64,000 nt of DNA from Prorocentrum cordatum (lineage: Eukaryota > Sar > Dinophyceae > Prorocentrales > Prorocentraceae), in the NCBI GenBank assembly GCA_963575745.1, contig CAUYUJ010020730.1, positions 82,244 to 146,243 of the forward strand, read 5' to 3'. The position numbers and the translations under genes were made by a program. Of the stretch, positions 55,876-64,000 are shown piece by piece. Numbering within the stretch: the first letter of the stretch is position 1; every line of letters begins with the position of its first letter. A model generated the notes under the pieces. That model made no database searches and was not told the origin of the DNA. It saw only the letters and a program-made list of their open reading frames with translations.

Positions 55876-56310
55876 ACAAAACAGGTTAGGGAAAGGGAGG
55901 AGGGCGAGGGGGGGAGGGTTTGCAGTTGAGCTCTCGGTGTTGTCTCCGAGAGGCAATGGACTGTATGCTAATTCGGGATCTCGGTGTGTTTTTCAGTTGG
56001 CCAGCGTCCTGTCAGCCGTGCCGTGGGTCAAGACTCAAGGCGCGATCCACCCCTGCTTGCCAGTGCGCTAGACAAAAACAGGGCAGGGAAAGGGAGGAGG
56101 GCGAGGGGGGGAGGGTTTGCAGTTGAGCTCTCGGTGTTGTCTCCGAGAGGCGATGGATGTTATGCTAATTCGGGATATCGGTGCGTGTTTCAGTTGGCGA
56201 GCGTCCTGTCAGCAGTGCCGTGGGTCAAGACTCAAGGCGCGATCCACCCCTGCTTGCCAGTGCGCTAGACAAAAACAGGGTAGGGAAAGGGAGGAGGGCG
56301 AGGGGGAAGG
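55723..56310 (+). repeat. Triplicated 3' end of the transposase-like gene, 196-bp unit
   Basis: The last 50 or so codons plus a G-rich tail are repeated at 55723, 55919 and 56116. Each copy starts TTTGCAGTTGAGCTCTCGG, encodes VELSVLSPRGNGCYANSGSR then CVFQLASVLSAVPWVKTQG, and ends in the same TAG. TTTGCAG resembles a 3' splice site, so copies 2 and 3 could act as alternative last exons. Confidence 0.8.
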
Positions 56311-56740
56311 AGGAGGAAGAGGGGGAAGAATCGCAGGGGCAGGAGGAGCGAAAACGCAGCAGGAGGGCTCGTCCCTGCCCCACCCCCCGCGGGAGGCCCA
56401 GGGGCTTCGAAATGACCCCAAGACGGCCTGAGAGAAGAACCGCAAGAGGCCCCGATCGGATCCCAGCTAAGCCCCGAGTGGCCCCGATAGAATCCCAGCT
56501 ATAGTCAGCAGTCTACTCAGACCGTAGGATCTCGCATGAGCATCTCCGATGTTAGTCTGATAGTATCATCCTGCCTCGTCGTCCTCCTCCTCCTCCTCCT
56601 GCCTTCTCCTGCCTTCTCCTCCTCGCCCTGAGTCCTTTTCCTCGTTCTCCTTCTCCTTATGCCTCAACCTCCTGCCTCCGCCTGCCTCCCCCAGCCGCCC
56701 TGGCCGCCTTAGGCCGCCCTGCCCTCCCGTTGGGGGGTCG
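56311..56740. other. No gene seen
   Basis: GA-rich then CTC-rich sequence between two plus-strand genes. Nothing supported. Confidence 0.35.
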
Positions 56741-56741
56741 T

Positions 56742-56765
56742 GCCGGGCAGGCTTCGCCGCCTGGC
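56742..56765 (+). other. GGC-TTC-GCC hairpin, copy 2
   Basis: GCCGGGCAGGCTTCGCCGCC, then TGGC. It folds into an 11-bp stem (one G-T pair) with the same bulged A and TTC loop as copy 1. It stands 24 nt before the spliced-leader relic. Confidence 0.55.
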
Positions 56766-56789
56766 AAGACCCCCATGCGGGAATCGATT

Positions 56790-56810
56790 CCGCTGCCGTT
56801 CTTGCTCAAG
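56790..56810 (+). other. Spliced-leader relic before the KH-like gene
   Basis: CCGCTGCCGTTCTTGCTCAA-G agrees with the leader at 16 of 21 positions, with a perfect GCTCAAG at its 3' end, and is followed after one base by ATG. Confidence 0.5.
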
Positions 56811-56811
56811 C

Positions 56812-57711
56812 ATGGGTTCCTCCCAGCAGGAGAGCAGCGACGGCTTCCTGGGCCCATTCGTTCTAGAATCGGGCACCATCTTCGCGGATGGAGTAAGGCA
56901 GATACTCCTGGCGACTGGTTGCAAAGTGAGCGTGAGGGGCAGGCCACGTCGAACACTAACGGTGCGAGGCCCGAAGGAGCGGCTCCAGGAGGCGTACGAG
57001 CTAGCGTGCCTGGTACTGCGTGGCGGCAGCCTTCCCGATCTACGTGCTGCTGGACATGGTTCGGGCGAGACTTGCCCATTGGCAGAGCCAGCCGACAACG
57101 GCGCGGAGTGCACCTCTGATCATGATGTAGATGCGGCTGGAGCTGGACCATGCGAGATTGGCACATTGGCAGAGCCAGCCGACAACGGCGCGGAGTGCAC
57201 CTCTGATCATGATGTACATGCGGCTGGAGATGGACCATGCGAGATTGGCACGTTGGCAGAGCCAGCCCCCAACGGCGCGGAGTGCGCCTCTGATGTACAT
57301 GCGGCTGGAGATCGATCGTGCGAGATTGGCACATTGGCAGAGCCAGCCGACATCACTCCCACGTTCATGGACGTCGATACCGTCGACGCTGACCGCCCGC
57401 ATGCTGGAGAACCCGCTAGAGTGCAGCTTGCAGGAGAAGCCGACGCGTGCGCGCGGCTGGAGGCGAATCGCAGGCGGCTCCAGATGGCACTGGACGGCGA
57501 CCCGCTTTTCCCGCGATCTGCAGAGTTCGACCCATCCTGGCCATGGTTCGGGCACTGGGACAGCTGGGCCGTCACGCGGCGGCCTGGCGGGGCCTTGCAG
57601 TTCTCCCCTGACATGGTTGATCGCGCCGAAGCGGCCGCTTGGCGTGCCTGGGCATACAGAGCTGGCCACTGTCACGAAGCATGGTGCGCCCGTGCTGCCC
57701 CGCGTGGCTAG
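56812..57711 (+). CDS. KH-like domain protein with 29-residue repeats
   Basis: About 299 residues, single exon. The N-terminus MGSSQQESSDGFLGPFVLES is followed by a KH-like segment at about residues 20-65 (GTIFADGVRQILLATGCKVS, then LTVRGPKERLQEAYELA). KH domains bind single-stranded RNA or DNA, but the GxxG loop is not clear here. Four tandem copies of an 87-bp unit follow (CEIGTLAEPADNGAECTSDH then DVHAAGDGP, 29 residues). The C-terminal part has PSWPWFGHWDSWAV and AAAWRAWAYRAGHC. The ATG lies one base after a spliced-leader relic, and lack of introns fits a retroposed gene. Function unknown. Confidence 0.65.
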   Translation: MGSSQQESSDGFLGPFVLESGTIFADGVRQILLATGCKVSVRGRPRRTLTVRGPKERLQEAYELACLVLRGGSLPDLRAAGHGSGETCPLAEPADNGAECTSDHDVDAAGAGPCEIGTLAEPADNGAECTSDHDVHAAGDGPCEIGTLAEPAPNGAECASDVHAAGDRSCEIGTLAEPADITPTFMDVDTVDADRPHAGEPARVQLAGEADACARLEANRRRLQMALDGDPLFPRSAEFDPSWPWFGHWDSWAVTRRPGGALQFSPDMVDRAEAAAWRAWAYRAGHCHEAWCARAAPRG

Positions 57712-57827
57712 CCCACGCACGGATCAATTCAGTAGGCGCTCGCGCCGCGCTGCCACGCTCTGGAAAAAACAGGTCCTACTGCAGAGTTTTCCTGTAAGGG
57801 CAGGCTTCGCAGTCCTTCGGCAATCCT

Positions 57828-58360
57828 CAAAGTGTCATCTTGGGGCGCTTTCGGAACCCCTTCGGGCCCCCCCAGGAGCCTCACGAAACGCTCTTGTGGC
57901 TCTCTCGGGACCACTCTTGCTGCTCCTTAAATGCAAGCAAGCACTGCTTGGATGAACAAGGAGCAACATGCCGCGGCATCTTGCTTTTCGTCACTCTTGG
58001 AATCATCTTGGAGCCTTCCTGGGGCCCTCTTCTCTTGGGGCCCCAAGAGGGCCCCAGGAGGCCTCCAAGAGGGCCCCAGGAGGCCTCCAAGAGGGCCCCA
58101 AGGAGGCCCCAGGAGGCCTCCAAGACGGCTCCAGGGGGGTCCCGAGATGGACAGAGAGCAAGATGCCGCGGCATCTTGCTTTTCGTCACTCTTGGGAGCA
58201 TCTTGGAGCCCTAGGAGGCCTCCAAGAGGGCCCCAAGGCGGCCCCGAGAGGCCCCCAAGACGGCTCCAGGGGGGGCCGAGATGGACAGAGAGCAAGATGC
58301 CGCGGGATCTTGTTTTTCGTCACCCTCGGAACCATCTTGGAGCCCTCCTGGGGACCTCTT
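57828..58360. repeat. GGCCCCAGGAGGCCTCCAAG field with three palindromes
   Basis: Degenerate GAGGGCCCCAGGAGGCCTCC units flank three copies of AGCAAGATGCCGCGGC-ATCTTGCT. The copy at 58157-58180 is a perfect 24-bp palindrome; those near 57962 and 58293 carry changes. Confidence 0.7.
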
Positions 58361-58397
58361 GGGGTTCTTAGTTTTTTAAAGATCTGGGGCTGGCATC

Positions 58398-58690
58398 GGC
58401 ATGGCGACGGCATGGCAACGGCATGGCAACGGCATAGCAACGGCATGGCAACGGCATAGCAACGGCATGGCAACGGCATGGCAACGGCATGGCAACGGCA
58501 TGGCAACGGCATGGCTACAGCATGGCTACGGCATAGCAACGGCATGGCTACGGCATGGCTACGGCATGGCTACGGCATGGCAACGGCACGCCAGCGGCAT
58601 AGCAACGGCGGCATGGCAACGGCATGGCAACGGCATGGCGACTGCATGGGAACGGCATGGCAACGGCATGGCAACGGCGCGGCAACGGCG
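58398..58690. repeat. 11-bp minisatellite (GGCATGGCAAC)n
   Basis: About 26 copies with CAAC/CTAC/CGAC variants. The plus frames encode MATAWQRHGNG repeats, an artefact. Confidence 0.9.
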
Positions 58691-58943
58691 GGGCCCTGGT
58701 GGGCGCGAATAGGGCCCCAGAGGGCATCCTAGGGGGCCCTTTCTTATAATGCCCTAAGAGGAGGTCGCGCGACTTGCCCCCACGAGGGCCCCAGGAGGGC
58801 GCAGGGGGAGCCTGTTTGAGCATGCTGGCTGGTCGCTCCAACAAGCCCCCAAGAGGGCCCCAGGAGGTCTCACACAACTTAGGGTTCATCCATTGCCCTC
58901 GTACAGCCTACCCCACGTGGAGCCCTCTTGCAGGCCCTGCGAG

Positions 58944-58979
58944 AGCTTTTAGGCTCAACGTCGCAGGCTTCGCCGCGAC
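58944..58979 (+). other. Partial spliced-leader-like word and GGC-TTC-GCC hairpin, copy 3
   Basis: AGCTTTTAGGCTCAA (58944-58958) partly resembles the leader core. GTCGCAGGCTTCGCCGCGAC (58960-58979) is a perfect 8-bp stem with the bulged A and TTC loop. They lie 65 nt before the ATG of the next gene. Confidence 0.45.
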
Positions 58980-59043
58980 CTGGATTGGCAAGCCCAGCTG
59001 CGATCTCGCAGCAATCCCACAGGCGGCGGCAGCGACAGCCGAG

Positions 59044-60184
59044 ATGGCGGGCGTGGAGCAGGCCTCGTCGGGCGGCAGGGCGGTACAGGCGGCCGTGGAG
59101 GTGGCCGGGCAGTCAACGTGAGAGGACGCGGAGGATGGGGGGGAGGGAAGAGCCACGAGGCGCGAAAAAAACACGTGGAGGAGGAGGAGGAAGAGGAGGA
59201 GGAGAGACGACAGTAGCTTTGCACGTGAAAACCTGATGGGCAGCCCATCATCGAAGGCCCTGCCTATTTTCGTTTTCCAGCAAGGCACTGACCGAGCACC
59301 CGTCGCTCGGCATCCAGACCTGCTGCTCGTGCAAGTTGGACGTCCCTCAGGGACAGTACAGCCGCGTGCAGAATGGCAGGGGCCAGTTTCGGTGCACGAG
59401 TTGCAACCGCTTGAAGAGCCGCATCCAGCGCCTCGGTGCGGCCAGCGAGCTCGACATCCTGACTCCCGACGAGCGCGTTGATTTCATGCGCGATGCGCAC
59501 GCCGCTTTCGGGGCCGACCTCATGAAGACGATCCAAGAGACCGTCCAGCAGGCTGAGACTACTCGGGTCGTCGTGAAGACCGTGCAGGGCGGCGCATACA
59601 TTGACTACGACGAGGCGGAAGAGAAGTACAAGAACAAGCCAAAGCAGTGGGAGAACATTAAAAAACACGCCAAGATGATTCACTGCCCCGTGCGCGGCGT
59701 CGACATGCTGCAGATCCCAGAGTACAAAGACACGCAGGAGAACGAGCACGTCCGCGAGAGCATCCGCAAGCGCAAGGCCGAGGTGGACATCAAGTCGAAG
59801 AAGGCGCCCAAAAAGAAGGAGGTTGACGACGACGAGGAGGGCAAGGCCTCGGCGAAGAAAGCCCTCACTGGGCCCGCGAAGAAGAAGCTCGAGTCGCTCA
59901 AGCAGAGGATCGGGCAGTGCAAGGTGAACGTCGCAGAGGCCCAGGCGAAAGGTAAAGCGCCCGACGCTGAGGGTGCCGTCCCAGGCCACTTCTTCACGAA
60001 GCTCACCAAGGTTGAGGCCGAGCTGACCTCCCTGCAGGGCAACGTTGAGAAGATCAAGGCTTGCAACCAGGTCTCCAAGAACGATATGGCCGAGCTGACG
60101 AACACCATCGACGAGACGATCGAGCGCGCGGAGGCGATCGCTGCCCGCATCTTGAGCCTCGTGGAGGAGCACAAGGCTGACTGA
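59044..60184 (+). CDS. Two-exon zinc and coiled-coil protein, 325 residues
   Basis: Exon 1 is 59044-59117 (MAGVEQASSGGRAVQAAVEV, then AGQS). The intron 59118-59280 starts GTGAG and ends TTTTCCAG. Exon 2 is 59281-60184. The join is in phase 2 and gives QSTKALTEHPSLGIQ. A four-cysteine cluster follows: CCSCKLDV, then QFRCTSCN, within residues 36-65. The middle has DERVDFMRDAHAAFG and the motif QETVQQAETTRVVV, then YKNKPKQWENIKKHA. A Lys-rich stretch (KSKKAPKKKEVDDDEE) and a coiled-coil C-terminus (VEAELTSLQGNVEKIKA, ELTNTIDETIERAEA) complete it. The zinc cluster plus basic region suggests nucleic-acid or protein binding in the nucleus, by inference. Third positions are strongly G/C. Confidence 0.8.
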
Positions 60185-60189
60185 GGCGA

Positions 60190-60570
60190 CTGACGATTGA
60201 AACTGTCTTGGACCTCTAGGCTTCTAGAGCTATGCGCGGTGGTCATAGCTCGCGCGCGCCCTGAGGAAGAAACGCGGCGGGTGGCGTTGCCCCCGCGCTG
60301 TAGCCAGCTAGCCTGGAAGATCCTCCTCCTCCTCCTCCTCCTCCTCCTCCTCCTCCTCCTCCTACTCCTCCTCCTCCTCCTCTCCCCGGAGGGGCGAAGC
60401 CCACCCCCTCTTCAGTACCTCCCAACACTTCCCTTCGCTCGGCGGCGTGGCGAAAGCCAGTTTCTGGAGCCCGACGGTGTTGGTGCTCTTGTCCGCCAGG
60501 GAGGTGCGGGCGGGATTGGGGAGGGGGAGGGCCTCCTCCTCCTCCTCCTCCTCCTCCTCCTCCTCCTCAT
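60190..60570. repeat. (CTC)n tracts, no gene seen
   Basis: CTC microsatellites at 60320-60385 and 60532-60568 in the intergenic stretch after the zinc gene. Confidence 0.85.
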
Positions 60571-60714
60571 GATCGGCTAGCACCGCTCCCTCGCCTCCGC
60601 ATCGCCGCCCGCCGACCGCGGAAACAAAATCATGGTGGATTCTTGGGGTGTTTCAAAAATTCTATGTAAGATTCGGGGTGGAAATCCAGAGCACTGTCCC
60701 GAAAAAAAACCTCC

Positions 60715-60930
60715 CCCGTACCTCCCCCGTACCTCCCCCGTACCTACACCGTACCTCCCCCGTACCTACCCCGTACCTACACCGTACCTACACCGTACCT
60801 ACACCGTACCTACCCCGTACCTACACCGTACCTCCCCCGTACCTACCCCGTACCTACACCGTACCTACACCGTACCTACACCGTACCTACACCGTACCTA
60901 CACCGTACCTGCACCGTACCTCCCCCTTCA
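60715..60930. repeat. 10-bp minisatellite (CCGTACCTAC)n
   Basis: About 21 copies, alternating CCCCGTACCT and ACACCGTACCT variants. Confidence 0.9.
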
Positions 60931-61372
60931 GCGCCTCTGATCGGCCACCTGCGTGGCGGTGACTCCGCTTTCTGGAGAGAGGGAGGTGAGCGAGGTCAAA
61001 ACAACAAATGTTTTTACGCCTCTCAGGGGGGGCGCACCCCCCCCAGAACAGCAAACCAAGCAACATCAACACCATCAACGGTCCTGTAGGAGCCGCGTCG
61101 TGGCCCCCTTGAGGTCCCGAGAAGCCCTACTTCGCCTCACACGTCGTTCGGAACCCTCTCCGAGTCGTTCGGCCCCCACGCCCTGCGGCCAATTCGTGCT
61201 TCCCCATTCGGAGACGCTCGGCCCTCCAAAGGCTGAGCGGCTCGCGACTTCGAGTGGTGATCCGAGGAGCGCTGCGTGGATGGGGCCCCAACGATTCGAC
61301 GGGGGGCTCGCCCCCATCACCCCAGTGGCCGTGCTGCCCAAGAGTCCGACTGGCCCGGCTCGGCGGGCATCA

Positions 61373-61636
61373 ATGGCGGACTGGAGGCGACAAGCCGAGG
61401 AAGAAGCCGCGGCCACACCTAGGCCGTGGGATCTTCGCGGCCTCGTTGGCTGGGTACCGAATTTCGGCAGGCGCCTCCGCGTCGCGAGCCCCTGCATCGG
61501 AATCAACGGGTGCGGCGTGTGTTTAGAGGCGCTGGGCATCCCCAGCAGTTACAACAATTGCTGGGATCTGGAGGAGGGGTACGGAAGCTGGCTCAGACAG
61601 TTTTCGATCGAGGGCGAGCTCCACCTTGGCCGGGAG
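61373..61636 (+). CDS. C5-cytosine DNA methyltransferase, exon 1 (motif I)
   Basis: From the ATG at 61373 the frame reads MADWRRQAEEEAAATPRPWD, then RRLRVASPCIGINGCGVCLE and ALGIPSSYNNCWDLEEGYGS. SPCIGINGCG is the SAM-binding motif I of the family (usually FxGxGG) and the following D may be the ribose contact. 88 codons, phase 0. The exon ends CGGGAG|GCGCCT, a GC donor, with AGGCG repeated at the acceptor. The enzyme family methylates C5 of cytosine in DNA. The start is tentative. Confidence 0.65.
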
Positions 61637-62003
61637 GCGCCTGGCCGTGCCCCCCCACCCCCAAAAAAATGATTCGGTTATCAGAGTGAGGGGCTGAACG
61701 GTCTTCCAATGTCCCTGGGTGGGTGGCTGAAGGATCCGTCCTGGAGGCCTCTTGGAACCGTCATGGGGCCATATTGGGCCCTTCCCTCCGACCGAAAATT
61801 TACCCTCCCTCTTCCCTTTTGCCTCTGGGGCCCCCACGGGCTTTCGGGCCCCTCGCGGGGCCGATGGGTCGCGGGCGGGTCGCGAAGCGGGTGGGTCGCA
61901 AAAGGTTCGCAGGCGCCACGCTCGCCCACCCGCGTCCTCAGTCTTATCCGCAATTGCGGGGCGCTACCTGCATTCTCCCGACGCGCGCCCCAATCCCCCC
62001 CAG

Positions 62004-62254
62004 GCGGGCGACCTCGCTCAGATGCCCTTCGAGAACCTGGAGCGCCCAGTAGACCTTCTGGTCACAGGGCCACCGTGCCCGCCATGGGCGGGGACTGGAG
62101 CGCACTCAGGTTTTGCGGATGACCGATCCTTTGTCTTCGTCAGAATCGTCCAGTGGATTATTATATTGATACGCTGCGGAGGATTATGGGGGTGCGTGCT
62201 GGAAAATGTGACTGGCCTGGCGCAAGAACGTGCCGGGCGGGTGTCGGCATTGAC
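62004..62254 (+). CDS. C5-cytosine DNA methyltransferase, exon 2 (motifs IV and VI)
   Basis: After CCCCCCCAG the frame reads AGDLAQMPFENLERPVDLLV, then TGPPCPPWAGTG: motif IV with the catalytic cysteine of PPC. CGGLWGCVLENVTGL carries motif VI (ENV). Joining to exon 1 gives ELHLGREAGDLAQ. The 3' end lies near ACCAG|GTGGCA (GT donor). The following intron holds CTC and (TC)n microsatellites. Confidence 0.75.
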
Positions 62255-62365
62255 CAGGTGGCAGTGAACCCCCTCCCCCTCCTCTCCCTCCTCCTTCTCC
62301 CCCTCCCTCTCCCCCTCCTCCTCCCCCTCCTCCGCACTGGCTCCCCCTCCTCGCCCCCCTCCACC

Positions 62366-62503
<138 letters not shown>

Positions 62504-62553
62504 CCATCCCCCTTCCTGGCTCATTTTAAGCTTCTGCTCCGCCCCCATGTCGG

Positions 62554-63470
62554 TTCCTGGAGACACTGCGGAGGCTCGCGCCCGAGTTCCACTGGCGCCA
62601 TGACATCTTAGAGGCGGAGCATCCATGGCGCCCATGCGCTCCCCCGGCCCCCCCCCCATTCGTTGCTGGGAAGCTTTCCTCGATATGCTTTCGCCCCTCT
62701 TTGGGGGGGGGTCCGCGGCGCACGGGCTGCCGCAGACAAGGCATCGACTGTTCATTCGCGGGATGCGGACGTCTCTGGTGAGTGCGATCCCTAAAGTGCT
62801 TGCGCCGTTTGGGCGTCGGGAGCTCAGAGGCGCCCTGGGCGACTTTCCGCCTACGCCGCTTTCGGACCTCACGGGGCCACAGAGGCAGAATGTCATTGAG
62901 CACGAGCTCTTGATCAAACAGAAGGTGGAGAGTGGTATTTTGAGGCCCACGGACCTGATTGTCATCGGTTCTGATCGCAGGCTGCACGGGGTGTTTACCT
63001 CTGGTCAGACTGTGAACATGTGCCCGACTTTGACTTCCCGCAACAGATATTTATACGTCATTGATGCGGGGGAGGCAAGTAGGTCTACGCCGTTGAATGA
63101 GAGGCGATTTTCCAGATGGTTGACCGCCTCAGAAAGGATGGCTGTCCAGGGATTTCCCCCAGATGTGTGCGCCCAGCTAAGTAGTTGGGGTCTTTGTCTG
63201 AAGGCATCGGGGAATGCCTACCCCCCTGCCTTGATCGCCGCTGTCCTTGTCCCCATGCTGCGAACATTCGCGGAGTCTGGCGGGGCGCTGGATGCGCGGT
63301 CACCCCAGGCTTTGCCAGCGTTTGTGGTGCCAGGCATGGCGCATCGCGTGGAGCAGATTTTTGCACGGCCCCTCCCTAAGCAGAGGGCGCGTGCACAGGC
63401 GAAAGCCAAACAGAAGGCACGGGCCCAGCGCGCGGTGCCCGAGCGTCGCCGCGCAAGCGAATCAAGTTAA
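62554..63470 (+). CDS. C5-cytosine DNA methyltransferase, last exon(s) (motifs VIII, IX, X)
   Basis: 62554-62613 reads FLETLRRLAPEFHWRHDILE in one frame. From 62718 to the stop at 63470 another frame reads HGLPQTRHRLFIRGM (motif VIII), then RWLTASERMAVQGFP (motif IX), then ASGNAYPPALIAAVL (motif X) and a Lys/Arg/Ala-rich tail. The 104 bp between (62614-62717) starts GCGGAG like a GC donor but ends CCGCG without AG, so it is either an unusual intron or an insertion that breaks the gene. The target-recognition region between motifs VIII and IX is about 110 residues. All diagnostic motifs are present, so the family is secure even if this copy is broken. Confidence 0.75.
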
Positions 63471-63499
63471 ACATATTGGCCAACGTGGACCCCAAAACT

Positions 63500-64000
63500 G
63501 TGATTTGTTGCCGCCAATGTGGTGCCAATGTGGTGCAATCTAGGTGGTGCAAACAGTGTAGTGCAATCTAGGTGGTGCGGCCCATGTGGTGCGATCCGCG
63601 TGGTAGGAGGCCATACAACGCCGATATTCCCCATGGGCCCTACGAACCCGATCAGCTCATAAGCCCGAGAGGCCCTGTTAACCTATAAGCCTCATGGGCC
63701 CTATCAGCATTATAATACATATAGGCAACAACAACCCGAGACACACTATAGGCCCTAAAAGCTGTATAAGCCATAAGCCGTATGAGCCCTACAATGCCTA
63801 TGCGGCTTATAAACCCTATAAGCCCCATCCGCCCTATACAGCGCATAAGCACCTAAAGCACCGTGAGCACCCGACAAGCCCCGCAAACCCTATGGACCAG
63901 CTCTATAAGCCTATGAGCCCGATGGGCTTTATAAGTACGAGCAGCCCCGCAAGCCCCATCAGCCTCACAAGCCCTACATGCCCTATACGCGCTCGTCGCC
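63500..64000. repeat. GTGGTGCAATCTAG and CCCTATAAGCC minisatellites
   Basis: 63520-63605 has GGTGGTGCAATCTAGGTGG units. 63650-64000 has degenerate ATAAGCCC/CCCTATAAG units of about 10 bp continuing to the window end. Confidence 0.7.

Noticed and set aside
57796-57817. Fourth GGC-TTC-GCC hairpin and a following leader-like word
   Set aside because: The apical stem is broken by a mismatch and no gene start follows; kept only as a possible degenerate copy in the hairpin finding.

Overview
This window looks like nuclear DNA of a dinoflagellate. The grounds are GC-rich sequence crowded with trinucleotide microsatellites, minisatellites and small inverted-repeat elements; two long LINE retrotransposons; exons with almost only G/C at third codon positions; introns with GC or GT donors and mostly AG|G acceptors, several flanked by short direct repeats; and relics of the dinoflagellate spliced leader (core AGCCATTTTGGCTCAAG) at the 5' ends of a LINE and of two or three genes. 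No rRNA, tRNA, CRISPR array or bacterial-type operon was seen.

Left part, 0.5-22 kb, minus strand: six small exons (21946-22008, 19854-19933, 18472-18580, 5178-5372, 2043-2144, about 542-574) join in frame to encode a macro-domain (ADP-ribose-binding) protein of about 195 residues or more over 21.5 kb. Its introns hold the satellites, several MITE-like elements and the whole of LINE-A (11091-16121, endonuclease plus reverse transcriptase with zinc fingers, frameshifted).

Middle part, 22-48 kb: LINE-B (23264-29986, minus) has a zinc-ribbon/coiled-coil ORF1 and an endonuclease/RT/RNase H ORF2 in one reading frame broken by only two UGA codons. Both LINEs are bounded on both sides by (GGA)n. 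Next come a 1.4-kb minisatellite, a possible signal-peptide exon (31820-31945), a decayed minus-strand coding block (32960-37160) with a GPSC/LDQ..FG domain, and a long series of tandem arrays (84, 42, about 190 and about 105 bp units) and microsatellites. I can support no intact gene from 37 to 48 kb.

Right part, 48-64 kb: weak coding patches, then a 77-bp tandem array, then a run of plus-strand genes, the unidirectional layout common in dinoflagellates: a transposase-like gene (53481-55875) whose 3' end is triplicated, a KH-like protein with 29-residue repeats (56812-57711), a two-exon zinc/coiled-coil protein (59044-60184) and a three-exon C5-cytosine methyltransferase (61373-63470). The first three have a conserved GGC-TTC-GCC hairpin and a full or partial spliced-leader relic near their 5' ends, suggesting genes re-inserted from trans-spliced mRNA. 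All families were recognised by reading motifs; no database search was possible.
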